Below, one piece after another: positions 24,726 to 33,811 of a DNA stretch of 64,000 nt; the first letter of the stretch is position 1; every line of letters starts with the position of its first letter. Position numbers and translations under genes: made by a program. Source of the stretch: Pseudomonadota bacterium (lineage in GTDB: Bacteria; Pseudomonadota; Alphaproteobacteria; Rhodobacterales; Rhodobacteraceae). The notes under the pieces were generated by a model, which saw nothing but the letters and a program-made list of their open reading frames with translations, did not search any database and was not told the origin of the DNA. Location: NCBI GenBank assembly GCA_038533575.1, contig JBCAYL010000001.1, forward strand, positions 210,226 to 274,225, given 5' to 3'.

Positions 24726-25839
24726 CCTCGCGCGCCTCCTCCTGCTCGCTGGTGCCCAGGTAGAGAAGCCCGGACTTGTATTCCTGCACGAGGAACCGGG
24801 CGAGGACCCCGATGGCAGCCGCGAGCGGCACGGCAATGAGAAGCCCTAGAAAGCCGAAGAGCGCGCCGAAGACCGAGAGCGCGAGGAGGAGCCAGACTGG
24901 ATGGAGCCCCACGGAGCTGCCCACGAGCTTGGGCGTGAGCACGTTGCCTTCCACGGCCTGTCCCGCCGCGAAGATGCCGCCGACGATGACGATGCGTACC
25001 CAGTCTGTCCCCTCGCGGAGGACCTCGCCGTCCGCCCCGGTCTCCATGCCCCAGAACTGGAAGAGCGCGAGGCCGATGGCGAGGGCACCGCCAATGATCG
25101 CGCCGAGATAGGGGATGAACGTCACGAGGCCCGCGATGAAGCCCACGACGAGCCCGAACTGGAGGCCCACCGCCATGAGCGCCACGGCGTAATAGGTGCC
25201 GAGGATGAGGCAGACGGTGCCCATGCCGCGCACAAAGCCCGCGAGGACTTGGTCGATCTCGCGGGCGAGCGTGCGCACAGTGTCGAGGTGGTCGCGGGGG
25301 ATCAGCTTGTCGATCTCGGCAACGAGGTTGTCCCAATCGAGCAGAAGATAGAACGCCACCACCGGCACGATGACGAAGAGGAGTACGATGTTGATGACCC
25401 CCGCTGCGGAGGTGAGGAGCGTATTGACGAGCTCGCCGCCGCGGCTCTGGATCGTCTCGCCCAGCGAGACCAGCGATTGGCGCGCCACGGAGGTCTCGTC
25501 CATGAGCGTGGGGTAGCGCGAGGTCAGGAAATCCCTGAGATTGCCGAACATCGTGGGCGCCGAATTGAAGAGCGTCACCGCCTGCTGCACGAGCGCTGGC
25601 ACCACGAGCACAACGAGCAGCACGAAGATCATGACTGCCACGATGGTGATGATCACCGTGGCCAGCACCCGGCTGCAGCCCAGTGCCTCCAGACGGTCGG
25701 CGACGGGATCAAGGAAGTAGGCGATGGCCATGCCGATGATGAAGGGCATGATGACCGAGCCCAGATACCAGAGCGCCATCGCCGTGATGATCGCGGCGAC
25801 AGACCAGTAAAGCAGCTGTGTGCGGGTCGGCAGGGCCAT
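24718..25839 (-). CDS. AI-2E family transporter (PerM/UPF0118)
   Basis: 373 residues, about eight predicted helices. The N-terminal pair (MALPTRTQLLYWSVAAIITA, IMPFIIGMAIAYFLDPVADRLE), a periplasmic helical part at about 70-140, and the C-terminal bundle with GFIAGLVTFIPYLGAIIGG and VEGNVLTPKLVGSSVGLHPVW are typical. Members are inner-membrane exporters; TqsA exports the autoinducer AI-2, others act as Na+/H+ antiporters, so the substrate is open. It is the first gene of a run AI-2E, hdaA, ppk1, VOC, ppx on the minus strand, with overlapping AI-2E and hdaA. Confidence 0.92.
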   Translation of the reverse strand: MALPTRTQLLYWSVAAIITAMALWYLGSVIMPFIIGMAIAYFLDPVADRLEALGCSRVLATVIITIVAVMIFVLLVVLVVPALVQQAVTLFNSAPTMFGNLRDFLTSRYPTLMDETSVARQSLVSLGETIQSRGGELVNTLLTSAAGVINIVLLFVIVPVVAFYLLLDWDNLVAEIDKLIPRDHLDTVRTLAREIDQVLAGFVRGMGTVCLILGTYYAVALMAVGLQFGLVVGFIAGLVTFIPYLGAIIGGALAIGLALFQFWGMETGADGEVLREGTDWVRIVIVGGIFAAGQAVEGNVLTPKLVGSSVGLHPVWLLLALSVFGALFGFLGLLIAVPLAAAIGVLARFLVQEYKSGLLYLGTSEQEEAREDG

Positions 25840-25967
25840 GGGAGCCTTCGAGTTGACTGCTCACTTGGTCCGACGTTCGGCGCGCGACTTCAAGGCAAAA
25901 GGCGCGTGGCGCGGTAGCAGGGGCGAAAGCGGCGGCCCGTCGCCCGCCTTGTGGACAGCAGAAGCAC

Positions 25968-26001
25968 AGAACGAAAGAGGCCGGGCGCAGGGCCCGGCCT
26001 C
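25968..26001 (-). terminator. Terminator after the fasciclin gene
   Basis: A 10-bp stem, GAGGCCGGGC (25977-25986) with GCCCGGCCTC (25992-26001) and a 5-base loop, ends 17 bp after the fasciclin stop codon. Read on the minus strand it is followed by TTTCGTT, a modest U-rich tail. Confidence 0.75.
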
Positions 26002-26018
26002 CTCCAAATCAGGGTGCC

Positions 26019-26534
26019 TTAGTGGCAATCGGGGCGCGTGCCGGGCAGAAGCACCTTGTCGATCACGTGAATGACGCCGTTATCGGCCTCGATGTTGGCG
26101 ATGATCACGTTGGCCTCGTCACCGGTCCCGTCGGCGATGGTCACGCCACCGGCCGAGGCGTCGATGCAGAGCCGCTCGGCGGTGTTCACGGGCTTATAGA
26201 AGTTCGCGCCGGGGGCGAATTCGTTGGCGAGCAGGCGGCGATCATCCACGTGGTAGGTCAGCACGGCCTGCAGCTGGCCGATGTTTTCGGGCTGGAGCAG
26301 GGTCTCGACGGTACCGTCGGGCAGCGCGGCGAAAGCATCGTTGACGGGCGCGTACACGGTGAACGGGCCGGGGCCGGAGAGCGTCTCGACGAGGCCCGCG
26401 GCGCTCACGGCGGCCACGAGGGTGGAGAAACGCTCATCGCCCGCGGCGATGTCGACGATGGTATTGGCGGATGCGGCTGCGCCGGAGACGGCGATGGCTG
26501 TGGCTACGATGGTGGACTTGATCGATGTTTTCAT
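26019..26534 (-). CDS. Secreted fasciclin-domain protein
   Basis: 171 residues. A signal peptide (MKTSIKSTIVATAIAVSGAAASA) precedes a single FAS1 domain with both conserved boxes: H1-like FTVYAPVNDAFAALPDGTVE and H2-like VTIADGTGDEANVIIANIEADNGVIHVIDKVLLP (only parts quoted), and the YHV motif before H2. FAS1 proteins are extracellular or periplasmic adhesion domains; in marine bacteria they are common stress or surface proteins. Two Cys, one near LCIDAS and one at the end (PDCH), may form a disulfide. ATG 26534 has AGGGAA upstream. A terminator follows. It is divergent from a GNAT gene. Confidence 0.93.
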   Translation of the reverse strand: MKTSIKSTIVATAIAVSGAAASANTIVDIAAGDERFSTLVAAVSAAGLVETLSGPGPFTVYAPVNDAFAALPDGTVETLLQPENIGQLQAVLTYHVDDRRLLANEFAPGANFYKPVNTAERLCIDASAGGVTIADGTGDEANVIIANIEADNGVIHVIDKVLLPGTRPDCH

Positions 26535-26723
26535 TGTCGAATTCCCTTCGATTTGCGCGATGCTCCCTCCCTCGGGGCATCTGCGCAGGGATACGGGGCC
26601 TGCTCGCGCACAGTTCACCGAGATCACGGATGCGTCAGGACGCGTCAGTGCTTCGCGACCGAATGTTACCGAATTTGGGCTATTTACGTGCGGAACTTGC
26701 GCTGCGGGCTAGAGTTCACCGAC

Positions 26724-27137
26724 ATGACTGTAACAATCACACTCCACGAACCGGCGCCCGAGGCGCTCAAAACCGCGCTTCACGACGGACTTTCCGCCGC
26801 GGGCCAGACCCTTGCCGCTGAAGAGATGCCCGAATTCATCCTTGCCGTGGGCGCTCCCATGCAGGCCGGCTGCAAGGGCGAGACGACATTCCGCTCCCTG
26901 CACATCTCCGAGCTCTGGGTGGATGAGAGCCTTAGGGGTCAGGGCATCGGCTCCCGCCTCCTCGAAGCCGCGGAAGAGCTCGCGCGCCAGAAAGGATGCA
27001 TCCGTGTGCATCTCGAGACACGGAGCGAGGGTGCGCGGCGGCTCTACGAGCGGGTGGGTTACCGCGTCTTCGGAGAACTGGAGAACTATGACGGGGCCCA
27101 GAGCTTCTATTATCTGGAGAAGCGTCTGGACGCTTGA
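26724..27137 (+). CDS. GNAT N-acetyltransferase
   Basis: 137 residues. GNAT fold: strand segment SLHISELWVDESLRGQGIGS with the acetyl-CoA pyrophosphate loop RGQGIG, then LLEAAEELARQKGC, and the terminal ETRSEGARRLYERVGYRVFGEL. The last stretch is the family motif B. Acceptor unknown. ATG 26724 is the first start after the divergent region shared with the fasciclin gene. It lies 51 bp upstream of proS on the same strand and may be co-transcribed with it. Confidence 0.85.
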   Translation: MTVTITLHEPAPEALKTALHDGLSAAGQTLAAEEMPEFILAVGAPMQAGCKGETTFRSLHISELWVDESLRGQGIGSRLLEAAEELARQKGCIRVHLETRSEGARRLYERVGYRVFGELENYDGAQSFYYLEKRLDA

Positions 27138-27188
27138 GGCCCCGCGGGGCATGGCCTATGCGGGCTGCGCACGACCACGGAGGCCCGG

Positions 27189-28526
27189 ATGCATCTCAGC
27201 CGCTATTTCCTGCCTGTTCTGAAGGAAACCCCCGCCGAGGCGCAGATCGTCTCGCACAGGCTTATGCTGCGGGCGGGCATGATCAAGCAGGCTTCAGCCG
27301 GCATCTATTCGTGGCTGCCGCTGGGCTACAAGGTGCTTGAGAAGATCAAGAAGATCGTGGACGAAGAGCAGGTCCGCGCGGGGCATATCCCCATGCTCAT
27401 GCCCACGATCCAGCCCGCCGAGCTCTGGCAGGAGAGCGGGCGCTACAACGATTACGGGCGCGAGATGCTGCGCATTGAGGACCGCCACGGGCGCGACATG
27501 CTCTTTGGCCCCACAAACGAAGAGCTGGTCACCGACATCTTCCGCGGGGCGGTGCGCTCCTACAAGGACCTGCCGCTCACGCTTTACCACATCCAGTGGA
27601 AATTCCGCGACGAGGTGCGTCCGCGCTTCGGCGTCATGCGGGGCCGCGAGTTCTATATGAAAGACGGCTACAACTTCGACCTGACGAAGGAAGACGCGCT
27701 CCACGCCTACAACCGCCACCTCGTCAGCTACCTGCGCACCTACGAGCGGATGGGCCTGCAAGCCATTCCCATGCGCGCCGATGGCGGGCCCATCGGGGGC
27801 GACTATACCCACGAATTCCTCGTGCTCGCCGAGACGGGCGAGAGCGAGGTCTTCTATGACAGCGAGATCACCGACCTGAAATTCGGTGACCGGGAGATCG
27901 ACTACGACGACGTGGCCCAGTGCCAAGGCGTGCTTGAAGAATTCACCTCGCGCTATGCCCGCACGGACGAAACCCATGACGAAGCCATCTTCGCCGAGGT
28001 CCCCGAGGCGCGCCGCCGCAGCGCGCGGGGCATCGAGGTGGGCCAGATCTTCTATTTCGGCACGAAGTATTCGGAGACCATGGGCGCCAAGGTGCAGGAT
28101 CCCGACGGCAATCTCGTGCCCGTCCACATGGGATCCCACGGGATCGGCGTCTCGCGGCTCGCCGGTGCGATCATCGAGGCAAGCCACGACGACAAGGGCA
28201 TCATCTGGCCCGAAGGCGTGACCCCCTTCGATTGCGGGATCGTGAACCTCAAGCAGGGCGACACCGGGGCCGACGCGGCCTGCACGCGCCTCTATGACGC
28301 GCTCACCAAGGCAGGGCTCGAGCCGCTTTACGACGATCGCGACGCGCGGGCAGGCGAGAAATTCGCCACGATGGATCTCATCGGCCTGCCCTGGCGCATC
28401 ACGGTCGGGCCCCGGGGTCTCAAGAACGGCGTGGTGGAGGTCACCTCCCGGCGCACGGGCGAGAGCGAGGAACTCGCGCCCGAGGCCGCCGTTGCCCGGA
28501 TCGTCGACATCTATGCCGGGCGCTGA
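27189..28526 (+). CDS. proS: Prolyl-tRNA synthetase, short alphaproteobacterial type
   Basis: 445 residues. Class II aminoacyl-tRNA synthetase that charges tRNA-Pro. Motif 1 region ([20 protein letters not shown]), motif 2 ([21 protein letters not shown]) and motif 3 ([19 protein letters not shown]) are all present, followed by the anticodon-binding domain from about 350. The roughly 180-residue INS editing domain found in E. coli ProS (572 residues) is absent: motif 2 is followed directly by the short connector. That is normal for Alphaproteobacteria, which often rely on separate trans-editing proteins; none is in the window. Confidence 0.97.
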   Translation: MHLSRYFLPVLKETPAEAQIVSHRLMLRAGMIKQASAGIYSWLPLGYKVLEKIKKIVDEEQVRAGHIPMLMPTIQPAELWQESGRYNDYGREMLRIEDRHGRDMLFGPTNEELVTDIFRGAVRSYKDLPLTLYHIQWKFRDEVRPRFGVMRGREFYMKDGYNFDLTKEDALHAYNRHLVSYLRTYERMGLQAIPMRADGGPIGGDYTHEFLVLAETGESEVFYDSEITDLKFGDREIDYDDVAQCQGVLEEFTSRYARTDETHDEAIFAEVPEARRRSARGIEVGQIFYFGTKYSETMGAKVQDPDGNLVPVHMGSHGIGVSRLAGAIIEASHDDKGIIWPEGVTPFDCGIVNLKQGDTGADAACTRLYDALTKAGLEPLYDDRDARAGEKFATMDLIGLPWRITVGPRGLKNGVVEVTSRRTGESEELAPEAAVARIVDIYAGR

Positions 28527-28600
28527 GCCGCGTCTCCGCTCTATTCCCCCCTTCCGGCCGGTGGGGTAAGCTCTCCAAAAGCGTCAACGCGTGAGAGCAG

Positions 28601-29701
28601 ATGATCCCGAGATTCCTTGCCCTGGCCTTCGGTCTTGCCGCTGCGGCCGTGCTCTCGCAGTTCCCTGAATTCGCGCAGCAATACCTGCAGCGGCTCGCGG
28701 GCAAGGTGGACCAGCTCGAAGCGCAAGTTGCGGGCCTCGACGCGGCTGCCGCGGGCTTTGGCATGACGCGCGCTGAATATCTCGCGGATCTTGCGCTCTC
28801 GCAGACGGGGGCGGAGGCTGCGGCGCGCGCGGAAGCGGGGGCCGCGCTCCATGGCCGGCTTTCCGAGAGCCTCGGCGCCTTTCGCGAGGCGGGCGCCCTG
28901 GGACGCCTCGCGCTCGTCCCCGAAGTGGCCGATCTCGATCTCGCGCGGCGGACCATGGGAGATTACCAGCCAGCCGTGCCGCTGACGACGGAGGGCGCAG
29001 GCTTTGCGGCTGCGGGCTTTCTGGCGGGGTGGGGCGCGTGGAGCGGGCTCTGGGGCCTCCTTTCATGGCCATTCCGCCGCCGCCGCCGACATCTCGCTGA
29101 GCCCGCCCCGGATCTCGTGGCGGAGCCGCAGGAGGAGGACGCGCCTTTCATCGAGTATGAAGGCGATATCGCTGGCTCCATGCGCCAGCCCTTGCCCGGT
29201 CTCAGCCTGACTGCGCAGGACGGCACGGTCGTGGACCTCGCGATGCTCACGGCGCCCGCGATCCTTTTTACCGTTCCGCTCCTCGGGCGGCCGGGCGTGG
29301 CCCACCCCGAGGACTGGGAGGAGGTCGATGACAGCGCCGATGCCACGGCGCTCGCCTGCTCCTTCCGCGACAGCTATGACGCCATCCGGGATGCGGGCAT
29401 CGGCGAGGTCTTCGGGCTGTCGCCCCAGCCCGCGGGCGATCTCGCGGAGGCGGCGCATCGCCTCGCGCTGCCCTACACGCTCCTCTCGGACCCGCGGCTG
29501 TCCTTTGCATTCGCGCTCGACCTGCCGCGCTTCATCCTGCATCACGAGCGCTACCAGAGCGCCTCCGTGCTCGTCGTGCAGGGCGGGCGGGTGCTGGCGG
29601 CGCTTCATCCTGTCCACGACGCCGCCACGGCCGCGCCGCGCTTCCTCGGCAAGCTCGCCGAGGCCCGCAAAGCTCACCAGAAGGCCCTGCAGACCGCATG
29701 A
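28601..29701 (+). CDS. DUF2937 domain fused to a peroxiredoxin-like domain
   Basis: 366 residues. Residues 1-160 fit DUF2937: an N-terminal helix (LALAFGLAAAAVLSQFPEF), a coiled-coil-like middle, and a second membrane helix at about 133-157. A basic RRRRR stretch and an acidic linker follow, then residues 193-345 resemble a redoxin: QPLPGLSLTAQDGTVVDL, TAPAILFTVPLLGRPG, ALACSFRDSYDAIRDAGIGE, RLALPYTLLSDPRLSFAFAL and ASVLVVQGGRVLAAL. The only Cys is 253, at the resolving position of BCP-type enzymes; the peroxidatic Cys of the CTxxAC motif is replaced (ATALAC). It may be a membrane-anchored, non-peroxidase Prx-fold protein. The stop overlaps the lolE-type start (ATGA). Confidence 0.72.
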   Translation: MIPRFLALAFGLAAAAVLSQFPEFAQQYLQRLAGKVDQLEAQVAGLDAAAAGFGMTRAEYLADLALSQTGAEAAARAEAGAALHGRLSESLGAFREAGALGRLALVPEVADLDLARRTMGDYQPAVPLTTEGAGFAAAGFLAGWGAWSGLWGLLSWPFRRRRRHLAEPAPDLVAEPQEEDAPFIEYEGDIAGSMRQPLPGLSLTAQDGTVVDLAMLTAPAILFTVPLLGRPGVAHPEDWEEVDDSADATALACSFRDSYDAIRDAGIGEVFGLSPQPAGDLAEAAHRLALPYTLLSDPRLSFAFALDLPRFILHHERYQSASVLVVQGGRVLAALHPVHDAATAAPRFLGKLAEARKAHQKALQTA

Positions 29702-30972
29702 CCACATCCCGCCCCTTTGCCGCCCATGAATGGATGATCGCCTGGCGCTATATCCGCGCCCGCCGCGCCGAGGGCGGAGTGAGCACGATGACGTGGATTT
29801 CGATCATCGGGATCATGCTCGCCGTGGCCGCGCTCATCATCACGCTCGCGGTGCGCTCCGGTTTCCGGGCGGACTTCGTGGACACGATCCTCGGCGCCAA
29901 TGCCCATGTCACCGTCTACCAGGCCGCGACCTTCGACGATCCCGCGCGCACCTTCGAGAACTACGAGGATGTGTCCGCGCGCATCGCCGCTATCCCCGGC
30001 GTGACCCGGGCTGCGCCCCTCGTGCGTGGGCAGGTCATGGCCAATGCGGGGGAGCGGAACACCGGCGTCGCCGTCTACGGCATCACCGCCGAAGACATCG
30101 CTGGCGTGCCCCGTATTGCCCAACCGGAGGCCGCGCTAGGCGCGCTCGCAGATTTCGAGGGCGGCGTGGCCATCGGCTCGGGCGTGGCGCGGGACCTCGG
30201 CATCACGCTCGGCGATCCGATCAAGCTCATCTCGCCCAATGGCGTCCGCACCGCCTTCGGCACCTCGCCGCGGGTGAAGACCTATGCCGTCACCTACATC
30301 TTCACCGCCGGCCGCTTCGATATCGACCAGACCCGCATCTACATGCCCTTTGCGGAGGCGCAGCTCTATTTCAACCGGGACGGGGTCGCGGACGAGATCG
30401 AGGTCATGGTGGAGAACCCCGAGGAGATCGAGGCCTACACGCTCCCGCTGCTCGAGGCGGTGGGCGACCGCGCGGTCATCTGGACCTGGCAGGACAGCGC
30501 CGCGGGCTTCCTCCGCGCGCTGACCATCGAGGACAACGTGATGTTCATCATCCTTTCGGTCCTCGTGCTCCTCGCGGCGATGAACATCGTCTCGGGCATC
30601 ATCATGCTCGTGAAGAACAAGGGGGCCGATATCGGGATCCTGCGGACGATCGGGCTGAGCGAGGGGGCAGTCATGCGCGTCTTTTTCCTATGCGGGGCAG
30701 GGATCGGGCTCGTGGGGACGGCGCTCGGCGTGGCGCTGGGCGTGACCTTCGTCATCTGGATCCAGGAGATCTTCAGCGTCGTGAACTATGTCTCGGGCGG
30801 CGGTGTCTGGGATCCCTCGATCCGGGGGCTTTACGAGCTCCCCGCAGAGCTCAAGGCGTGGGATGTCTTCCGCTCCGTGGCGCTCTCGCTCCTTCTGTCC
30901 TTCACGGTGACGATCTTTCCGGCGCGGGCGGCGGCGCGGCTTAATCCCGTGGAGGCGCTGCGCTATGAGTGA
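29698..30972 (+). CDS. lolE: Lipoprotein-releasing ABC transporter permease (LolC/E/F type)
   Basis: 424 residues. Inner-membrane permease that extracts outer-membrane lipoproteins and passes them to LolA. Topology is the FtsX-type: helix 1 at about 30-52 ([20 protein letters not shown]), a large periplasmic domain (about 55-275), then three helices in the C-terminal 150 residues. [21 protein letters not shown] is the coupling region that contacts LolD, and [12 protein letters not shown] is the standard ending. Only one permease gene is present next to lolD, so a homodimeric LolF-type complex is likely. It overlaps both neighbours by 4 and 8 bp. Confidence 0.93.
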   Translation: MTTSRPFAAHEWMIAWRYIRARRAEGGVSTMTWISIIGIMLAVAALIITLAVRSGFRADFVDTILGANAHVTVYQAATFDDPARTFENYEDVSARIAAIPGVTRAAPLVRGQVMANAGERNTGVAVYGITAEDIAGVPRIAQPEAALGALADFEGGVAIGSGVARDLGITLGDPIKLISPNGVRTAFGTSPRVKTYAVTYIFTAGRFDIDQTRIYMPFAEAQLYFNRDGVADEIEVMVENPEEIEAYTLPLLEAVGDRAVIWTWQDSAAGFLRALTIEDNVMFIILSVLVLLAAMNIVSGIIMLVKNKGADIGILRTIGLSEGAVMRVFFLCGAGIGLVGTALGVALGVTFVIWIQEIFSVVNYVSGGGVWDPSIRGLYELPAELKAWDVFRSVALSLLLSFTVTIFPARAAARLNPVEALRYE

Positions 30973-31642
30973 GGTCCTCGCGCTCAAGGGCGTCTCCAAA
31001 GGCTACCACCGCGGAAAACCCAACGAGATCAGCGTTCTAGATGGCCTCGATCTGTCGTTGAACGCCGGCGAACTGGTGGCGCTCGAGGCGCCGTCGGGCT
31101 CCGGCAAGTCGACGCTCCTGCACATCGCGGGCCTCCTCGACACCGCCGATGCGGGCGCGGTCGTCATCGCCGGGGCAGAGGCCACGCGCTCGGACCGGCA
31201 ACGCACGCGCCTGCGCCGCGCGACGCTGGGCTTTGTCTACCAGTTTCATCACCTGCTCCCGGAGTTCACGGCGCTCGAAAACATCATCCTGCCGCAGTTG
31301 GCCAATGGCGCGGCGCGCGGGGCGGCCATCGCGCGCGCGGAGATGCTTCTGGGCGAGGTGGGGCTTCAGGCGCGCGCCGGCCACCGGCCCGCGGAGCTTT
31401 CGGGCGGGGAGCAACAGCGCGTCGCCTTTTGCCGCGCGGTGGCCAATGCGCCGAAGGTCCTCCTCGCCGACGAGCCCACCGGAAATCTCGATCCCGAGAC
31501 CTCCGACACCGTCTTCGACGCCCTCCTGCGACTCGTGCGCCGTGACGGCATGGCCGCGCTGGTGGCCACCCACAATCCCGCGCTCGCCGCCCGTATGGAC
31601 CGCCGGCTGGCGCTAAAGAGCGGCAAGATAGAGGAGCTCTGA
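30965..31642 (+). CDS. lolD: Lipoprotein-releasing ABC transporter ATPase
   Basis: 225 residues. Cytosolic nucleotide-binding subunit of the Lol exporter. Walker A is [10 protein letters not shown] (41-50), the Q loop follows in [16 protein letters not shown], the signature is LSGGEQQR, and Walker B is [17 protein letters not shown], with the switch His in VATHNPALA. The N-terminus ([20 protein letters not shown]) and length match LolD. It overlaps the upstream permease by 8 bp, showing translational coupling. It ends 3 bp before an Ldh-family gene. Confidence 0.96.
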   Translation: MSEVLALKGVSKGYHRGKPNEISVLDGLDLSLNAGELVALEAPSGSGKSTLLHIAGLLDTADAGAVVIAGAEATRSDRQRTRLRRATLGFVYQFHHLLPEFTALENIILPQLANGAARGAAIARAEMLLGEVGLQARAGHRPAELSGGEQQRVAFCRAVANAPKVLLADEPTGNLDPETSDTVFDALLRLVRRDGMAALVATHNPALAARMDRRLALKSGKIEEL

Positions 31643-31645
31643 GCC

Positions 31646-32620
31646 ATGCGCGTGCCCATCGAGACGATCCGAGAGACCTCGGCCAAGGCCCTCGAGGCCG
31701 CCGGTGCCGCGCCCTGGATCGCTGCCTCCGTCGCCGACGCGGTGGCCCATTCAGAAGCCCATGGCAACGTAATCTGCGGGCTCTACTACCTGGAAAGCTA
31801 CTGCCTTCAGCTCCGCTCGGGCCGCGTTATCGGCGACGTGGAGCCCGCCATCTCGCGCCCTGCGCCCGGGGCGATCCTGGCCGACGCGCGCTTCGGCTTC
31901 GCGCAGCCCGCCTTCGCGCGGGGCTTGGCCCCGGCGCTCGAGGCAGTGGAGGAGCAGGGTATCGCGCTCTTCTCCGTCGCCCATTCCCACACCTGTACCT
32001 CGCTGGGCTATTTCACCGAGCAGATCGCGCGGCACGGGTTTATGGCGCTCGGTTTAACAAATGCGTCCGCCATCGTTGCCGCGCCCGGCGGGGCGAAGCG
32101 GATGCTGGGCACAAACCCCTTCGCCTTCTCGGTGCCGGGGCCTCGGGGCCTCGCTCTCCATTACGACAGCTCCACCTCCGCCGTGGCGCTGGGAAAGATC
32201 ACCATGGCCAAGGCGGCCGGCGAGGCAATCCCAGAGGGATGGGCCGTGGATGCCGAAGGGCGCCCGACGACCGACCCCGAGGCAGCGCTCAAGGGCTCGC
32301 TCGTGAGCGCGGCAGGCTACAAGGGCTGGGGTCTCGGCCTCCTCGTGGAGATCATGGCCCACGCGCTGACGGGATCGGTGAGCTCGCGAGACGTGGCCGG
32401 GCTCAAGCTCGCAGAGGGCGCGCCGCACGATCTCGGGCAGACCTATATCCTCGTTAAGACGGATGTTTTCAGCGACCGCTTCGGCGCCTCCCTCGCGGCG
32501 CTCGAGGCCGCCCTTGCCGAGGATCCCGGCGCCCGCCTTCCGGGCGCGGGCCGAGCACCCGCCGAGGCCGCCGAGGTGCCGGACGCGCTCTGGGAGCTGA
32601 CGCTCAAGCTCGCTGGGTGA
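31646..32620 (+). CDS. Ldh family oxidoreductase (malate/L-lactate/ureidoglycolate dehydrogenase type)
   Basis: 324 residues, cytosolic NAD(P)-dependent dehydrogenase of the Ldh2 fold, unrelated to classical Rossmann lactate dehydrogenases. The features seen are HGNVICGLYYLESYC near the N-terminus, AHSHTCTSLGYFTEQIARHG in the dinucleotide-binding part, MLGTNPFAFSVPG and YDSSTSAVALGKITMAKAAGE, then YKGWGLGLLVEIMAHALTG. Members reduce or oxidise malate, lactate, sulfolactate, ureidoglycolate or delta-piperideine-2-carboxylate; sequence alone does not decide. It begins 3 bp after lolD and overlaps the convergent DMT gene by 17 bp. Confidence 0.87.
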   Translation: MRVPIETIRETSAKALEAAGAAPWIAASVADAVAHSEAHGNVICGLYYLESYCLQLRSGRVIGDVEPAISRPAPGAILADARFGFAQPAFARGLAPALEAVEEQGIALFSVAHSHTCTSLGYFTEQIARHGFMALGLTNASAIVAAPGGAKRMLGTNPFAFSVPGPRGLALHYDSSTSAVALGKITMAKAAGEAIPEGWAVDAEGRPTTDPEAALKGSLVSAAGYKGWGLGLLVEIMAHALTGSVSSRDVAGLKLAEGAPHDLGQTYILVKTDVFSDRFGASLAALEAALAEDPGARLPGAGRAPAEAAEVPDALWELTLKLAG

Positions 32621-33038
32621 GGAAGACGCCCGCGGCCATGAGCGCGATCCCCGCGGCACGGGTGGCGGTGAGCGGGTCTGGTCGGGCGCCGAAAAGTCCG
32701 AAATGATCGATGGCCGCCGCGGAGATGAGCTGGCCCAAAAGCACGAAGAAGACCGCGTTCCCCACGCCAAAGCTCGGCGCGATGGCCGTGATCGAGAGCA
32801 CGTAGAACGCGATGAGAGCGCCTGCGAGAAAGAGGTGTTTCGGCGCTGTCACCGCTTTTGCCAGCGCGCCGGGCCCGGTGACGAGCGCGACCAGAAAAGC
32901 CGTGGAAAACGCGACGAGAAACAGGATGACCCCCGCCACCATGGGCGCGCCGAGATGCTTGCCCAGCGCGGCGTTGAGCGCGGCGAGGATGGGGATGCCG
33001 ATCCCGGCGGCGAGCATGGTGACGGCGTGAAGCTGCAT
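32604..33038 (-). CDS. DMT family transporter (DUF606/YdcZ type)
   Basis: 144 residues, five predicted helices: TMLAAGIGIPILAALNAALG, APMVAGVILFLVAFSTAFLV, FLAGALIAFYVLSITAIAPS, ALFFVLLGQL-like segment VFFVLLGQLISAAAIDHFG, and the final AGIALMAAGVFL. Half-size DMT proteins of this type work as homo- or heterodimers in the inner membrane; substrate unknown. The start ATG shares a base with the stop of the upstream lipoprotein gene (TGATG), so translation is coupled. It overlaps the convergent Ldh gene at its end. Confidence 0.85.
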   Translation of the reverse strand: MQLHAVTMLAAGIGIPILAALNAALGKHLGAPMVAGVILFLVAFSTAFLVALVTGPGALAKAVTAPKHLFLAGALIAFYVLSITAIAPSFGVGNAVFFVLLGQLISAAAIDHFGLFGARPDPLTATRAAGIALMAAGVFLTQRA

Positions 33039-33706
33039 CAGCTGCAAAGCCCCGCGCGTGGCGCGTCGGGCCAGCCGATGAAGACCCGCGCGCGGGGCAG
33101 CCCGTTCACCGGGATATGCTCGGAGATCAGCGCCTTCAGCCTCGCCGTGCGCCCGCCCTCTGGGTCGAGAAACGCGCAGCACACATACTCTTCCACAAGG
33201 CTCGCCTGCTGCTCGAACCCGTAGCTCAGGAAGGGCGCGTCGGTGTCCGGATCGAAGAGGTAGGGGTCCTCAGAGGAGAGATGTTCGGCGGCGGCGCGGA
33301 GCGGGTGGTAGCGCGTCACCGCCCGGTTCTGCCACTGCCAGACATGGGTCATCTCATGGGCAAAAAGCATGACATCATAGAGGCTCACAGCCTCTGGATA
33401 GGCCGGTGCGAAGTCATCGACGGACCATCCCTCCGACAGGAAGAGCGTATTGAACGCCACGAGGCCCGCCGGGGTCACCCGGACCGTCCCGGTGCGCACG
33501 GGCACGATTTGCTCCTGGCAGGTGACGCGCGGGCGGGGTGGGAGATTGACGGTGAAGGAGCGCAGCGGCGCGTCGCCCACGAGGCGGATCTGCGCGGCGT
33601 CGAGCGAGGGGCCAAAGAGATCGCCCACCATGGCCTCCTCCCGCTCGCTGAGCGGCCGCCCGCAGGCCGCGAGAAAGACGAAAACGAGGAGGATCGCGCG
33701 GGGCAT
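33038..33706 (-). CDS. Predicted gluzincin-like metallopeptidase lipoprotein
   Basis: 222 residues. Lipoprotein signal ILLVFVFLAAC gives a lipidated Cys at 15. The mature protein carries HEMTH (117-121) inside LFAHEMTHVWQWQN, a zinc HExxH motif, followed 44 residues later by FEQQASLVEEY, where Glu165 could be the third ligand; this spacing and the HVWQ context resemble DUF4157-type gluzincins. Four Cys (63, 176, 177 and one at the C-terminus) may form disulfides. Presumed envelope location. No characterised homologue comes to mind. ATG 33706 is chosen to fit the signal peptide. It is the middle gene of a three-gene envelope run. Confidence 0.72.
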   Translation of the reverse strand: MPRAILLVFVFLAACGRPLSEREEAMVGDLFGPSLDAAQIRLVGDAPLRSFTVNLPPRPRVTCQEQIVPVRTGTVRVTPAGLVAFNTLFLSEGWSVDDFAPAYPEAVSLYDVMLFAHEMTHVWQWQNRAVTRYHPLRAAAEHLSSEDPYLFDPDTDAPFLSYGFEQQASLVEEYVCCAFLDPEGGRTARLKALISEHIPVNGLPRARVFIGWPDAPRAGLCS

Positions 33707-33811
33707 CGACAGGCTTTCCGGGACGAAACGAGTGGTATGGAAAGCGTATGGCACGCGCATGCCCGCGGGCAAGCCGCGCGCATGGTTCGCGCCGGGCAGG
33801 GGACGCGGCGA

